This document shows positions 1-11,300 of a stretch of DNA of 64,000 nt, in pieces; within the stretch, counting starts at the first letter, position 1, and each line of letters begins with the position of its first letter. Under the pieces are notes generated by a model, which was given only the letters and a program-made list of their open reading frames with translations, was not told the DNA's origin and searched no databases. Where the stretch lies: contig LSAX01000002.1 of NCBI GenBank assembly GCA_001557505.1, positions 4,526,001 to 4,590,000 of the forward strand, in the 5' to 3' direction. The position numbers were made by a program, and so were the translations under genes. This stretch comes from Reticulascus tulasneorum (taxonomy: Eukaryota > Ascomycota > Sordariomycetes > Glomerellales > Reticulascaceae).

Positions 1-153
1 ATTAATGACGATGCCTCAGCCCGTCGAGCTCCCAAATCATTCCCCCATATCACGTTTCCTGCTCGCACGTCGGCCGAGAAATGGTGTATTCTCTTTTTTC
101 GCGAGACTTCGACACTGCTATATACTTCCAGCGCTTGATGTGGAGTTCCGCTA

Positions 154-1590
154 TCATCTCCGCCCCAAGCTCCAAAATGATCGCCTTTTCCCTTCCTTTC
201 CCTTCGAGATAACTTCTTTTTGCGTATCACTTTGTTTTGCGCTCTGCGCTTCTGCCGCGGCCAGCACATACTCCTCATCCTCCTCTACGACTGTCGACTC
301 ATCCTCATGGTCGCGCGGAAGTCCCCTCTCGTTGAGCCAGCTCTCTATCAGCCACACCTTCTCATCCCCCTTGCGCTTGGCCATCGCCAGAGGTGTCACA
401 CCATGTACGTCCGCCACCATTTTTGCTCCACGGTCAAGTAGAATCTTGACGATCTCCGCATCGCCAAACTGAATAGCTATATGAAGCGCCAAAGGATTTC
501 TTGGGCCGGCTATAGTCGGCCGGCGATAGTTGACCAGGTTAGGATCCAGGCCTCTGTCAAGCATTAGCGCCACCATGGCAGCACGACCCGGAGCCTGCGC
601 TGCGGCTGGCAGCATATGGCACGCTTGCCTCTTTGAAATGGTTGATATCGGAATTGAGCTGAGAGCATACTCCATCAGCTCTGGCGTGCCATGTGCCGCG
701 ATGGACTCCAACGCTTGCGCTTTGCTTCCCCTCGACGCGAACATGCCTACTTGTAGAAGCGTGTCGAATAGCTCCCTTGCACCCTGCTCGTCCGGCTCTG
801 CTCGCCTGCCTTTCTGGTAGCCGAGACTTTGCAGGCCACGCACCTCGGGCTTGCGCCAACCGCCGCGGATGAGCGCCGCCTCAACATCGCGGCGTAGAAA
901 GGGGCCACCGTTGCCGCCCTCCGCGATCCAACGGCGCAGAGACAAGGTCTCCCCCGCTGTTCCAGGCGGGCCGGTTGAAGCGAGGTGCTTGATGAGGTCC
1001 TCGTGCCCTGTGGTCGGGCGCGATTGGTGCAGCTCCCAAATGCGGTGGGTTATGAGGAAAAGTAGCTCGCGCAGGAGCGGGGAATCGATGGCGGAGATCC
1101 CTGTTTCCACTACCATGACCGAGTTTTGTGTTCTGACGGTTTCGAGGACATTAGGGTCCTGAGAGCGGCAGATATCGAGGAGGCGGAAGAAGTGCGATGC
1201 TAGCCAATAAATCATTCTTCAACTCGAATCGTGTCACGTTGGTGGCCGAATGCCTTTCCAGTGCATAGTTGGGTACGATCGCGGTGCGGTGCCCGCGGAC
1301 ATTAAGCAAGGAGATGACTTACTTATGCCCTTATTCGTGTCAAAAACCAAGTATCGCCTCACATCACCAAAATTGAAGTTTGCATCTGCAAACTCGGTAC
1401 TGATCGTATCTTTTGCAGTCGACCACTTGCGGTTTTTGGCATACCCCCTTTTCACTACTATCGCCTTGTTATCGTCTCTGTATGTGCAGACCTGGTCCTT
1501 GCGAAGCTTCTTGAGAAGCTCGGGTGATGCAACATGGCTGGCGAAGATGACCTGGTCGAGTATTGATTCCGTCAACTGTGTCTGTTCCAT
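154..1590 (-). CDS. Ankyrin-repeat protein (two exons seen, 5' end uncertain)
   Basis: Exon 1 is 1323-1590 and exon 2 is 154-1199. The GTAAGT donor and TAG acceptor remove a 123-nt intron and keep the frame, giving about 437 residues. The C-terminal third carries ankyrin-type segments (a NPLALHIAIQFGDAEIVKIL-like helix pair, then GVTPLAMAKRKGD), which in this family form protein-protein interaction surfaces. The end is acidic, then basic (KGKEGKRRSFWSLGRR). The N-terminal part has no domain I recognise. The frame stays open upstream of the chosen ATG to about 1635, next to a possible acceptor, so one or more 5' exons may be missing. Partner and pathway are unknown. Confidence 0.7.
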
Positions 1591-3270
1591 ACGGATGGTC
1601 TTGCGCAGTTGTCGCCAAAAGTGCCAAGTGAGTCTGGGTTAGCTGGTTAGTTAGATTTCACGGGTACCTGATTGCATTCTGTGTTTCAACCACCAGAATC
1701 GAGAAGAGTCAGCATATGTGGTTAAGTTACCATCGACGGTAATTAATGGCGGCTGCCTGTTGCCTTTATTCAGGTGTGCCCAGCTCAGTTACCCAGTTAG
1801 GAGCCTTCCTAGCCTTACGTAGCATTCATGCACTGTAACCAGCCCGCCAGCCACCTCGCATATAAGTATCTCCCGGCTGGATATTTGTAATCCCTGGTCC
1901 CGTGATGGTCGGGCCAAACTTTTGAGTTTTGGTGGCGAGTTTGCCCTTCGACCTATTAGCCTCGTGGAAGTGATCCTAGAGGGATTGGGGCAGTTTTTAC
2001 TGACAGTAATACAGACAGAAACTTGACGGTGAAGCTACTTTGCACACGTATGGACTTCTTCTCTTCCTTTCTTCCTGCTGCTGAGTTTACTGCAGCTAAC
2101 ACATATCAGTGAAGACAAAATCCCCCTCAAGGTAGTCAAACGGGACTACAAATTGTAGTATCCAAACAGGGAAACTCCAAAGACCAAAATCCGTCAGAGG
2201 AAAACAGCCGTAGCAAGGATGGTATGCACAGGGATGGACCAGAGGGCAGCGGTTTCGATAGACCAAAGCTTCACGCCGACGTCGACTTACAGGGTTGGCT
2301 AATGCTAACGCTCACGCCTGTGGCCACTTTCGGGATCATCTGGCAGGTTGATGTACTGGATATCTCGGTAACATACCACTTTCAATTAGCTAGCTTCCTT
2401 TCTTTAAAATTATGTCATCTCCTTTATTGGATGAAAGAGTTACTGATAACGCTGTTGTTGGGCAACATGACAATCCTCTATAGCGACCCTTCATAGTCCT
2501 GCACACTTGCAAATGGAAGCGTCCCTATCGTTGATGAGTGTATAAAATGGGAAATATGGGATGATAGCAACAATTGAGACTATTCTCCAGATTCCAGAGA
2601 TCAATCAGTTGGCAATTTCGGGCGATCAATGGCTTTGATGTCGTGACGACAAGAAAGCGATAAGTCACCACGGGCTATTGTGTTAACAGAATGTCTTTTT
2701 GAAGCATGGAATATAAAGATAAAACAAAACAAGACCAGCTTTAAATAATCAGCGTGCTACTTGCCATTTGAATTGGTGAGCTCTGCCCCGCTTCACATAT
2801 CAGCGCAATCTAGTTCTCACGGCAAGGTGAGGATGATTTGCGTCCAGAGTCCTAAGGTTGTCAAATCAGACACAAACTAGTTCAGGCGCAAAATGACCTT
2901 CAAGTTTCAATTGTGGAAGGTTCGGCTCGGCCAATATCGCAATATCTCAGGCCCCGGGACTCAAGAACCTGAGATATTCCTTCTAATCTTCGAGACTTGC
3001 ACTGTTTCCATCAGCCTCCAGTTGGCTCATGCATCAGAGGTCGCGACGTCCTGCTTTCCTCACGCGAACTCAAACCCACGTACCCAAATCTGCATACCCT
3101 TCCTACGCGTCTTTCGCAAGGCAATAACATAACCTACTTCGATTTCTTTCTTCCACACACAGAGCCACGGAGACTCTTCTGCCTCCTTCCTTTGTATACG
3201 CATCACCGTTCAGTTTTGAGCCATCGTTTCCCCTTCCGCTACCGTCCATATCGGCAACGACAAAGAGAAG
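1591..3270. other. Intergenic, possible 5' exons of the ankyrin gene
   Basis: No supportable complete gene. Around 1650-1750 on the minus strand there is a short open stretch with a GT...CTAAC...CAG pattern that could belong to the upstream ankyrin gene, but its phase does not join cleanly. The remainder (1800-3250) has only short random frames and pyrimidine-rich sequence before the next start codon, typical of a fungal promoter. Confidence 0.5.
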
Positions 3271-4333
3271 ATGACACATAACAGCAAAAACATCAAATCC
3301 AACAACCGTGGGGATGACGCCCAGACTAATCCCGGTGTTTCATCCTTCATCAAGTCTTCGAATATCGCGAACTTGTTCCGTCGTTACTCAGAGAGCAACT
3401 CCGTTTCAGATCAACCCAGCAGTGCTACTACTGCTGCTACCACCTGTGGAAGTGGCTACGACCTACCTCGTCCTCCACCGTACAGCACCCCAGCGCATTC
3501 ACCAGTGGAGAGCGATTTTGAGATTCAGCCAAGCACCTACACAGGATCCAGAGTTGCCGTCTCGGGTTCTCCTAGACAGCGACGTCCTGCCCGCAAGCTG
3601 ATGGGCGTTGATAGTGAAAGCAAGCTGACGGCTATCATGAAGAAGACTGGTGGAATCACTCATGCCGTCGAAGCTGATATTGCTGATATTGGAGTATCTA
3701 GTCCTGAGAACGATAGCTCACGACTGATCCAACAACATGGAGCCGATGGCTGTCGAGCCGATCGGGCCACTCTGGTTCATCGAAATTCACCGCAGGCAAA
3801 ATCATATCCAAGAGATCCGCACGAGCGGATTGACCCACGCCTTCTGGCTGAATCGGAATCTTATCTCGTTGGCGCACATGTAAATACGCCACCTTCTCCC
3901 AAACAGATCCCAACTAATCTTCTCATCAGCCTGTTGTAACCATTGGCCAACTCATGGAGTACCGCCAATGTGAGACGGTTGAAAATTTCATGCACTTCTA
4001 CTCGGTGTCCGTTCCTCTCATCGAATCGGACTGGCGACGACGTATCCACCTTGTCAACGCCGAGCTTCAGGCGCTTGGAGCCTTGTGTGAGATTGGAAAT
4101 GTCCACACCGACAACACCGATGACTGCCACATCTGCCATTGGAATGGAGAAGGTGATGATGGAACACTGTTCGATGAAAGTTAGTCTGATTACCAAGATC
4201 ATGCACCTCTGCTGACCCACTTCTCCTAGCCCGAGACACCGCGATGGAGGATGAAAGCGAGGCAGAGGCTATCATGTCCTGCCCTGTTTATGAATATCCT
4301 GACCCTGAAGGCCGAGAACAGAACCAATACTAG
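3271..4333 (+). CDS. Conserved-type fungal hypothetical protein, three exons
   Basis: Exons 3271-3879, 3930-4179 and 4230-4333 join in frame (introns of 50 and 50 nt with GTAAAT/CAG and GTTAGT/TAG borders) to give 320 residues. The N-terminal half is low-complexity, rich in Ser, Pro, Asn and Thr, with proline-rich stretches. The second exon encodes a folded, helical segment (about residues 204-270, MEYRQCETVENFMHFYSV onward) ending near a small C-x2-C pair (DDCHICHWNG). The tail is acidic. There is no signal peptide or membrane span, so it is probably intracellular. I do not recognise a named domain. It could be a regulatory or scaffold protein, but nothing in the sequence proves this. Confidence 0.7.
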
Positions 4334-4589
4334 ATCGACTCGATTTGCTGTGAAGGCCGTATTATAGCACATGGTTTACTTGTTCTTTGAACTTCAGGGA
4401 TCAAGAACTGTGTGGATGGGGTCGAAGATGGAGGATATCTGCGACCGGGTTGTTCATGGCAATTTTGGTCAACTTTGCATAAAGCCGCCATCATGACCGC
4501 TTTGAGTCCACGATAGGCAGTTAGGGCACACTTCGAAGGATGTATAAATTCATTGCTGCTGGAATGCAAACTGCATAAATACTTAGATT

Positions 4590-7010
4590 CTACTGGGAAG
4601 GTACATCATACATGTCGGTAAAAGAGCTCCAATCCTGGTCCAAATCCATCATCGCTGCATCAAGCCAGGAAGACGTATCGTAGCCTGAGGAGTTGTTCCA
4701 GCTAAAGTCCACACCTTCTAGTATGGGATTAGGTAGATTATATCCAGAGTACTCGAACATTGGAAACTCTAACGCATGCCCTTGAGCTTCGATGATGGAG
4801 TTTACAGAATCAGAATGCAACTCCTCTGGCGTCGAGAAAGTGCTGCCCAGCCGCCTAGTTATTGGTTCCGTTGCATGAATTGCCACTTGAGACTGATGAT
4901 TCTGCTCTTTCCGCCGCGGTACCACGATCCCGAAGTACGGGATCAGAATCTCATTGTGTTCCTCATATGAGTTAGTTGCTTGGTGGTCATGGTCCTGAGT
5001 CCCCAAAAGTATGCCAAGGACTTTGCGACATTGAGACGATATCTTGCATCCATTCTCTTGCTCTTCTTTCTGGAAGATGGTCGCCATGGCCGTGAGTATG
5101 CGAATATCCTCTTCGGTGTTTGCGGCGTCGAGTAATTTGACGGAACCCTGCAACCCAATGGCAAGGATAACGGCACCTGTAAAGCCGACGAAATCGCTTG
5201 TCTTGCATTCAAAGAAACATGCTCCATGAACAGTAGAACGAAGCAGGAGAAATCTCCTCAGCATTTGCCGCGCTGCTTCAGTGCATGCAAGCGTGCTGAT
5301 ATTGGAAGTCCATGTGCTTGCTGATTTCGCAATGAATGGCAGATGGAGGTAAGTTCGGACGTGGAAGAAGTAGAATTGCAGCAGCAATTTGTCCCGGAGA
5401 CTGTCGAGCTCTGCAATGCTACCAAACGCTTCGTCCGGTACAGTCCACCAGCTTTTTGGCATCGAACTGGCTATGGCCTCCATCTGCTCGTCCAATTCCA
5501 ATGTTTGGGAAACAGATGGCTTGCCTGGAAAAACATTGCGATCTATAACCTTGCCTGCGAGAACAGCACATCGATGGACGAACTGATGCTTTAATGGTAC
5601 TGGATCACTCACACTCGCTTCAACTGCGCCGTAGTAATTGTCGTTGAAGCCGTGAGGAAGGCCGAGAAGCAGGCTTGTAAAACGGTCTCCATGATACACG
5701 GTCCACCAACTCATCTGCCTGGCAAGGCCTGCTTCCTTACGGTGAAACCCCTTGTTGAGCGTTAAAATCGATGCAAGCTTCTCGGACTCTATGAGGGAGC
5801 CAAAGATTAACATACCATTAACTGTGCAATCGCCATACCTTTGCGCCACATAAGCCAAGCGCGACGTGGTTGTCCAAGATCTGTATATGATTTGGCGAGC
5901 AGGATTAGGCACTCCATGCCTTCAACCGTGGAGGCGTATGCAAAGTCAGAAATTACCAGGCTGTCTATAATCTCAAATAAACTGTGGCTCTTATTCAAGC
6001 TACGAGCATATGCAGCAGCGAGCACACCCAGTTCTGCCGGGTTGTTACTGGTGTAAGTACGGGCAGCAAACGGAACAAGTCCCTCGATAGGTGTTTGTGA
6101 AATTACGCGTGTCTTCTGACGAAAACTATTCCACCATGCTCCTTTATTGGACAGGATCGACATAAGAGAGTCAAAAGTCGGCAGCGAGGAGCGCAGGGTC
6201 TCGCATACAGCCATGGTCTTGCGCTCGGAAAATTGGGCGATCGGGTTGGGGATGCTAGGGTTGTTGCTAGCTCGAAATCTCCCTTCAGAGCCCGGGGTGC
6301 CGATTAAGCTAGCGGGGGTTTGTAGCCCATGTTGCACGGATAAATTATCCGATTCGATGGCCGTCTTCCATAACTGCGGGACCTGTTAGTCCACGGCGTG
6401 CCTCTAAGACGATAAATAGATGAGGGCCAATATAAAATAACCTCGCTGTCTGTGAGAAGTGAGACAAAAGGAGCAGGATGACCATCTCCAACAACTGACG
6501 TCCCAATATCCGAAGGTTCATCCGAACTGTGCATACAACATGGCATTAGTGAACAGGCCGTTTGACAATGTGAGGGTGTCTTGCAATGGGGATTCCCGAG
6601 ACTCGGAAAGAACACCTAGATTGCCTGTTCCAGCATTTGGGTTGCTGGAAGAAACGCCAGTGTCCCTCCCTTGGTCTATGCATTGGATGCCGCGAGTAGT
6701 GCAATGCGAGCAGATACTTGCACCGGGAGTAACAACACATCGTATCTTACGTCGCCGGCCTAGCAAAAGAGCACGTTAGACATTGAACCAGTGGCAGGCG
6801 CTTTTGGGTCCTGGAAGCGAATCCCCAGCCTTCTGAAACGAGGAAGCCGAAAGCTCGGAAGAGCCCCATGCGGTCCTAGCGATCTCCACGACGCAACCGC
6901 ATTCACTCTCCGATGATAGACTTACATTCAGTACAGCTATGGGTTCCTTTTCTCATTCTCCGAACCGGCAGAGCTGGTCCGAGTGGCGCTTCTAGTCCAG
7001 GTCCCGCCAT
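4590..7010 (-). CDS. Zn2Cys6 transcription factor with fungal MHR domain
   Basis: Exons 6926-7010, 6603-6759, 6442-6526, 5816-6373 and 4590-5750 give about 681 residues. Splicing of intron 1 (166 nt, GTAAGT to CTAAC...TAG) builds a textbook zinc cluster: SCTECRRRKIRC, then C45, C48 and C55 (Cys 26, 29, 36, 45, 48, 55). This binuclear cluster normally binds CGG triplets. The middle region has the fungal-specific TF domain signature (GMAIAQLMGFHR, SWWTVYHGDRFTSLLLGLPHG). The C-terminus is acidic with aromatic residues (activation-like). The junction between exons 2 and 3 is the weakest: the phase fits a GTCTCG donor, which is not strong. The gene is divergent from the SDR at 7563, with repeated CGGACGA sites between them, so self- or SDR regulation is plausible. 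Confidence 0.85.
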
Positions 7011-7562
7011 TTGTTAGATTATATCTAGATTATGGACTAAGAGCGCTTGAAGCGGTGAGTTTGGTCCGAGATGTGGCCTTAGACAATGAGTTTGGCGGAC
7101 GAGTAAGCAAATCGCAGGGTAAGACGGACGAAGTCGCAGCTCATGCGTGGTTTCGTCCGCTCACGTGGCGCCAAGGTTTGTCCTTTTCTGGGGGGACGGA
7201 CGAGCGAGCTGCACCGTGCGCACCCACCGCAGACAGAAGCCGTCTATAACGGACGGTTACGGACCTTCGGCCACCCCCGAACCTCCATCTTCGGTCGCAA
7301 AAGGCGGCTTTATACTACCTACGTCCGAAGGGAGCAACATGGAAGGGTTGGGTGCCATGCCTACCTCTTGTGATTCTCTAGATATAAAACTGGCCTCGTC
7401 CTCCAGATATCTTTTTGATAATCATCTCATAAAGCATCACTACAAAGACAACAATCTTCTACATCAAACTTCAATAACACTTCCAAACAACCCTTAAACT
7501 CTTATTTCAACAGAATCTTCTCTATAATCTCCCAATAACCAGTCTTACAACCCCAATAAAAA
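7011..7562. promoter_or_regulatory. Bidirectional promoter between Zn2Cys6 regulator and SDR
   Basis: A 552-bp gap between two start codons facing away from each other. It holds the CGGACGA cluster described separately and further CGGAC words near 7246-7262 (CGGACGG, CGGACC). A pyrimidine- and CA-rich stretch (7425-7560) directly precedes the SDR start, as is usual for fungal 5' leaders. Confidence 0.5.
7096..7203. promoter_or_regulatory. Cluster of four CGGACGA sites, one pair inverted
   Basis: CGGACGA occurs at 7096-7102, 7125-7131 and 7197-7203, and in reverse (TTCGTCCG) at 7152-7159. The sites at 7125 and 7152 form an 8-bp inverted repeat (CGGACGAA / TTCGTCCG) around a 19-bp spacer. Zn2Cys6 dimers classically bind CGG half-sites in inverted, direct or everted arrangement, and such a regulator starts about 90 bp away. 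Binding itself is inferred. Confidence 0.5.
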
Positions 7563-8635
7563 ATGGCACCTCTCATCTGGCTTGTGACAGGAACAACCTC
7601 TGGTATCGGCGCCGCCGTGGTCGACGAAATTCTCGCCCGAGGTGACAGAGTGATCGCATCTGGACGCAAAGTTGAAGAGCGGCTTGGCTCCCGCATTCCA
7701 AAGTCTGATAATCTTGCATTCCTGGAGCTCGACATTGCTGTTGGGCGGGACGAGATCAAGAAGCAAATCAACAAGGCATGGAATATTTTTGGGCATATCG
7801 ATGTGTTGGTGAACAATGCTGGAATGTCTGGCATGAAGAGCGCTGAGGATGCTGAGTGAGTTCTTCCCATCTTCTTCTCTGCAGGGCTGCCTCGACTCGA
7901 TGCTTGAACTAGCTCTTTCGGGCGGCTCAAAAATTGCGTGTACGACCAGTGCTAGCCACCGATCCAGTGCTAACCATAAGCTGCAGTGATGATTTCATCA
8001 GCAAGATGTTTCAAGTCAACACTTTCGGACCTATGCACGTCACTCAAGCAATCCTTCCACTGCTCCGTGCGCAAGGCCATGGTACCATCGCTTTCACCTC
8101 ATCCAGCATTGTCTGGGCGCCCCTTCCGTTCTTCTCCCATTACGCAGCCTCAAAAGCCGCTCTGAGCAGCTATGTGGAATCCTTGCATCAAGAGACCCGT
8201 CAGTTTGGAATTCGGTGCGTCGCTTTCGAAAGTGGCGGCTTTCCTACGCTCCTGGGCCAGCCTCGTGCGGAGACCCCTGCTGCTGGGAGCGTTCAGCTCC
8301 AATCCACTGATGCTAGTGTGTACGGGGCTTTGTTTGGCGAGGTCGTGGGCCTCTTTGCTGCGAATCCCATGGGCCACATGCCAGGTGATTTACTAAAAGC
8401 AGCAAAGCGAATTGTAGACCTCGCCAAAAGGGAGGGAATGGCGGCTGGGCGTCCATGGGCTGTTCGTGTGGCCCTGGGTTCCGACGGGCTGGGCTCGGTT
8501 AGGCAGAAGTGTGAAGAGCAACTGAAAGTTGTGAAGATCTGGGAAGACCTCAGTCTCAGCACTGACCGTGAGGGACAGGAGGTCGTTGCTATGGAGGAGA
8601 TGTTCAAGTTCACCACTATTTTGAACTTGGACTGA
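7563..8635 (+). CDS. Short-chain dehydrogenase/reductase (SDR), two exons
   Basis: Exons 7563-7855 and 7987-8635 (131-nt intron, GTGAGT/CTGCAG) give 313 residues. The N-terminus begins directly with a Rossmann dinucleotide motif (TGTTSGIG, residues about 9-16). The Arg in the following ASGRK favours NADP(H). Next come NNAG (about 87-90), the catalytic Ser in FTSSSIVW, and the YxxxK pair in HYAASKAALSSY. This is a classical SDR of the type that reduces or oxidises carbonyl/hydroxyl groups; the substrate is not readable. There is no signal peptide, so it is cytosolic. It is transcribed divergently from the Zn2Cys6 regulator, the obvious candidate to control it. Confidence 0.9.
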
Positions 8636-10559
8636 GCGAGGAAGTAAGTTTCTAGCTTGTGGATTTGGTATGGTTGTGGCGGAATCATTGCTATTTTGGA
8701 AACTCAGGTACGGACTTAGAAGATGGCCATAGAATGTAATTGCATATTCAATATTTTGCTTTGCGAGCAGAAGTGCCCAGTCGGATAATTTGTTTTGCAT
8801 TTTACATCTTTCTTTCATACCAATGTACCTCTAGTCGACGAGAGAGGATCAATGTGACATGCCTGTCTCTCCGACAAGCTTCAACATCGGCAAGGCATAG
8901 CCGACGGCCACAGTATCACGCTTTAGCCCATTATTATTGCACAAAACCTAATATGTAGCATGCATCGTGCATTATTAGAGAAGACAGCTAGTAGCCGCAA
9001 CAAGAAAGAGAATAAACGAATCGAATTCGATTTGGATGCTCGGTCCAGTATTCACGACAATATTATGTAAATATGAAGCAAAGATATTGTTAAATACCGA
9101 ATGAATACTCACATTATCTACTATGAACTATTCATTAAAACACAACCCTAATAACTGCCATGCTGCGGGCTACTAGGTACCTAGGTCAACGCTGGCTGTT
9201 TTCGGCTCAATGCCTTGAACTTGCCCATCAAATTCCGCTTCCAGCACCCAAGGCCGCTATTTGTCTTGCTACTTTAAAGAAAGCCACTGTGCCTTTGGAT
9301 AATCTGTTGATATCGAGGGTCTCGGCAGAATGACAAGAGAACATTACGTGCAGTGATGACCCTCTCAAGTAGGGCTACCTTGTACATTCCAATGAGGGAC
9401 TAGTATGTGAATACTACGTAGCACATTATCCTGTTCTCAGGCAAGATCCAACTAACCAACCCAGATACCGGAATTGAAGATCATCCTTCGCGACCGACAC
9501 CACTCATCCCGTGTCACATTTCTTTATTTAGAAACCCATATCTCCCATTCCGTGTCTTCTTCCATGGGTTTCCCCATACGGTCGCAATATCGCACAAATT
9601 GAGTGCAAACCTCGTCCCCTCAATTTAGCCGTCCAATAACCTACCTCCCACTAGATTTCGTCCCATTCCCTCGCGTACAGGTTAGATTAGACATGATGGA
9701 TGTCACATATAATCTAGTCCCCTATGATCAGAACCGAGTCCTGAATTGTTGGGGCCAAGTGAGCTAAGTGGCGTTTCGATGGAAGTGTCTCGGTCCCTCT
9801 CCACTTGGTGCGGGAGCTGCGCCGGGTCTAGAAAGTAGATCAAAAGACCGAAGGGGTCCTGCCCATGCATCCCGACGCTGGCGAATGAAGTCTGCCAGGG
9901 CAGTAGACTGTTTAGCAGAACATGGGACATGCCGATGGTGTGACAGCGCAATATATCAGAGCTGGTTGGTCCTACTTTCCCTTTTTCTTCTGAGCCATCA
10001 TCCCCAACGCAAGACACATTTGCTAGAACATGCTGGAAGTGTTCTTTTTATTCGACAGTTGAATCCCGATTTGGTCTGATTCTACGGCTGTAGCCGATGC
10101 AACTTTGCCTTAGTCACACATATCTGGACAGAAAAGCAATCACGATGGAGGTCATAGGTGCAGCGTAGCAGCCACCCCAACGCCATCACTCACACAACAC
10201 TGGGCCATCTCACTGGTATCTCACCTCTTGCTCGGCATACCAACATTACTTGGTCGGCGCCACAGTGTAACGTTCGGATCGGTGGTACCGAACCAGTTCC
10301 GTCAATTCTGGATTTGGCCACCCAGGAACGGAGCGTCACAGTGACCTGGCCTGGTCCGCAATTTGCAACAGAGCGCGTGATACCACTTGTGCATCACTCT
10401 CACCGTCAGGAGCAGGTGGAAAGCCTCGGCAAGGCTAGGCAAAGATATATATGTAAGCCTACGTAGTCTGCTGGGGCTGGACACTTTTGAGCTTGAGGAA
10501 CAAGTTCCGAACGTTGTGCTCCACCACCCTCGTCATCTCCTGCAAGGCGAACCACTACG
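8636..10559. other. Gene-free interval
   Basis: 1.9 kb without a supportable gene. AT-rich around 8990-9180, with a small palindromic TAGGTACCTA at 9174-9183. Frames present are short, overlap on both strands and have no family features. The last 200 bp form the leader of the secreted protein at 10560. Confidence 0.5.
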
Positions 10560-11300
10560 ATGGGACCGAGGCTATTGTTGATAATTACTGCGCTCTTGGC
10601 GGCAGGAACGGCTGGCCATCCTGCTCCCACAGAACCACCTAGTTTTGAGACTCGGACGGCCGAACACAAGCCACCGGCGACTCGGCTGCCGTATCACCCC
10701 GGGGAGCCAAGGCTTCCGGCGACTAATGCGCCTACGAGGGAAACCAGACCAAGCCCATCTGGACCAGTCTCAACTGTCGACTCATGTACGTCGACAATGG
10801 AGATCACTTACTCAAGGCTACCGACTCCACCATACTGGCCCCAGTGTTCTTTTGATGGCACAAAGCGTGTCTATCCCGCCACATCCACAGTCTACCGTCA
10901 AGTCGATTGCAAAGGATGCAGCGACGTGCTGGTTAAGGAGTATCCGGTCGTTCACTGCCCAGCGATGATCATCAAGGAGACAATAGCAGTGACTACACCA
11001 ACAACGAAATACGAAACCGTCTGCTCACCAAGCGCAGCTGTCATCCATGTTCAGGAGAGACAGCTGGCAGGAGGACAAGTTGAACCCCCGTGCCCCACAA
11101 CCATATTTGTCAGTGCAGGCCAGGATGGAGGACCAGTCAGCACTACCTATCGAACAATTATTCGCCAAACGCAGAAAGTCGAGTGCGGTGGTTGTTCTCT
11201 TGTGGTATCTACAAAGATTGGAGGGCTCGGCCCAATTTATCGGCCATCTTCTACAGCTACGGGGCAAATCGCGACGAGCACAACTTATCAGTGCCAATGA
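10560..11300 (+). CDS. Secreted protein with two CxxC modules
   Basis: Single exon, 246 residues. A signal peptide covers about residues 1-19 (MGPRLLLIITALLAAGTAG) and is followed by a Pro/Thr-rich linker. Two similar modules follow, each opening with a lone Cys, then Thr-rich beta-like sequence, then a hydrophobic-x-CxxC motif (VDCKGC near residue 119, VECGGC near 218), and ending with another Cys. The same module occurs three times in the protein at 13153, so the two are tandem paralogues. I know of no assigned function. The composition (Thr, Ser, Val, secreted, disulfide-prone) suits a wall-associated or extracellular protein. A small secreted effector is possible but unproven. Confidence 0.75.
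   Translation: MGPRLLLIITALLAAGTAGHPAPTEPPSFETRTAEHKPPATRLPYHPGEPRLPATNAPTRETRPSPSGPVSTVDSCTSTMEITYSRLPTPPYWPQCSFDGTKRVYPATSTVYRQVDCKGCSDVLVKEYPVVHCPAMIIKETIAVTTPTTKYETVCSPSAAVIHVQERQLAGGQVEPPCPTTIFVSAGQDGGPVSTTYRTIIRQTQKVECGGCSLVVSTKIGGLGPIYRPSSTATGQIATSTTYQCQ

Noticed and set aside
6780..6812. Apparent CxxC (Q-C-L-T-C) just before RRRKIRC of the zinc cluster
   Set aside because: It overlaps a perfect intron end (CTAAC...TTTTGCTAG). Splicing from the GTAAGT at 6920-6925 produces the true SCTEC instead.
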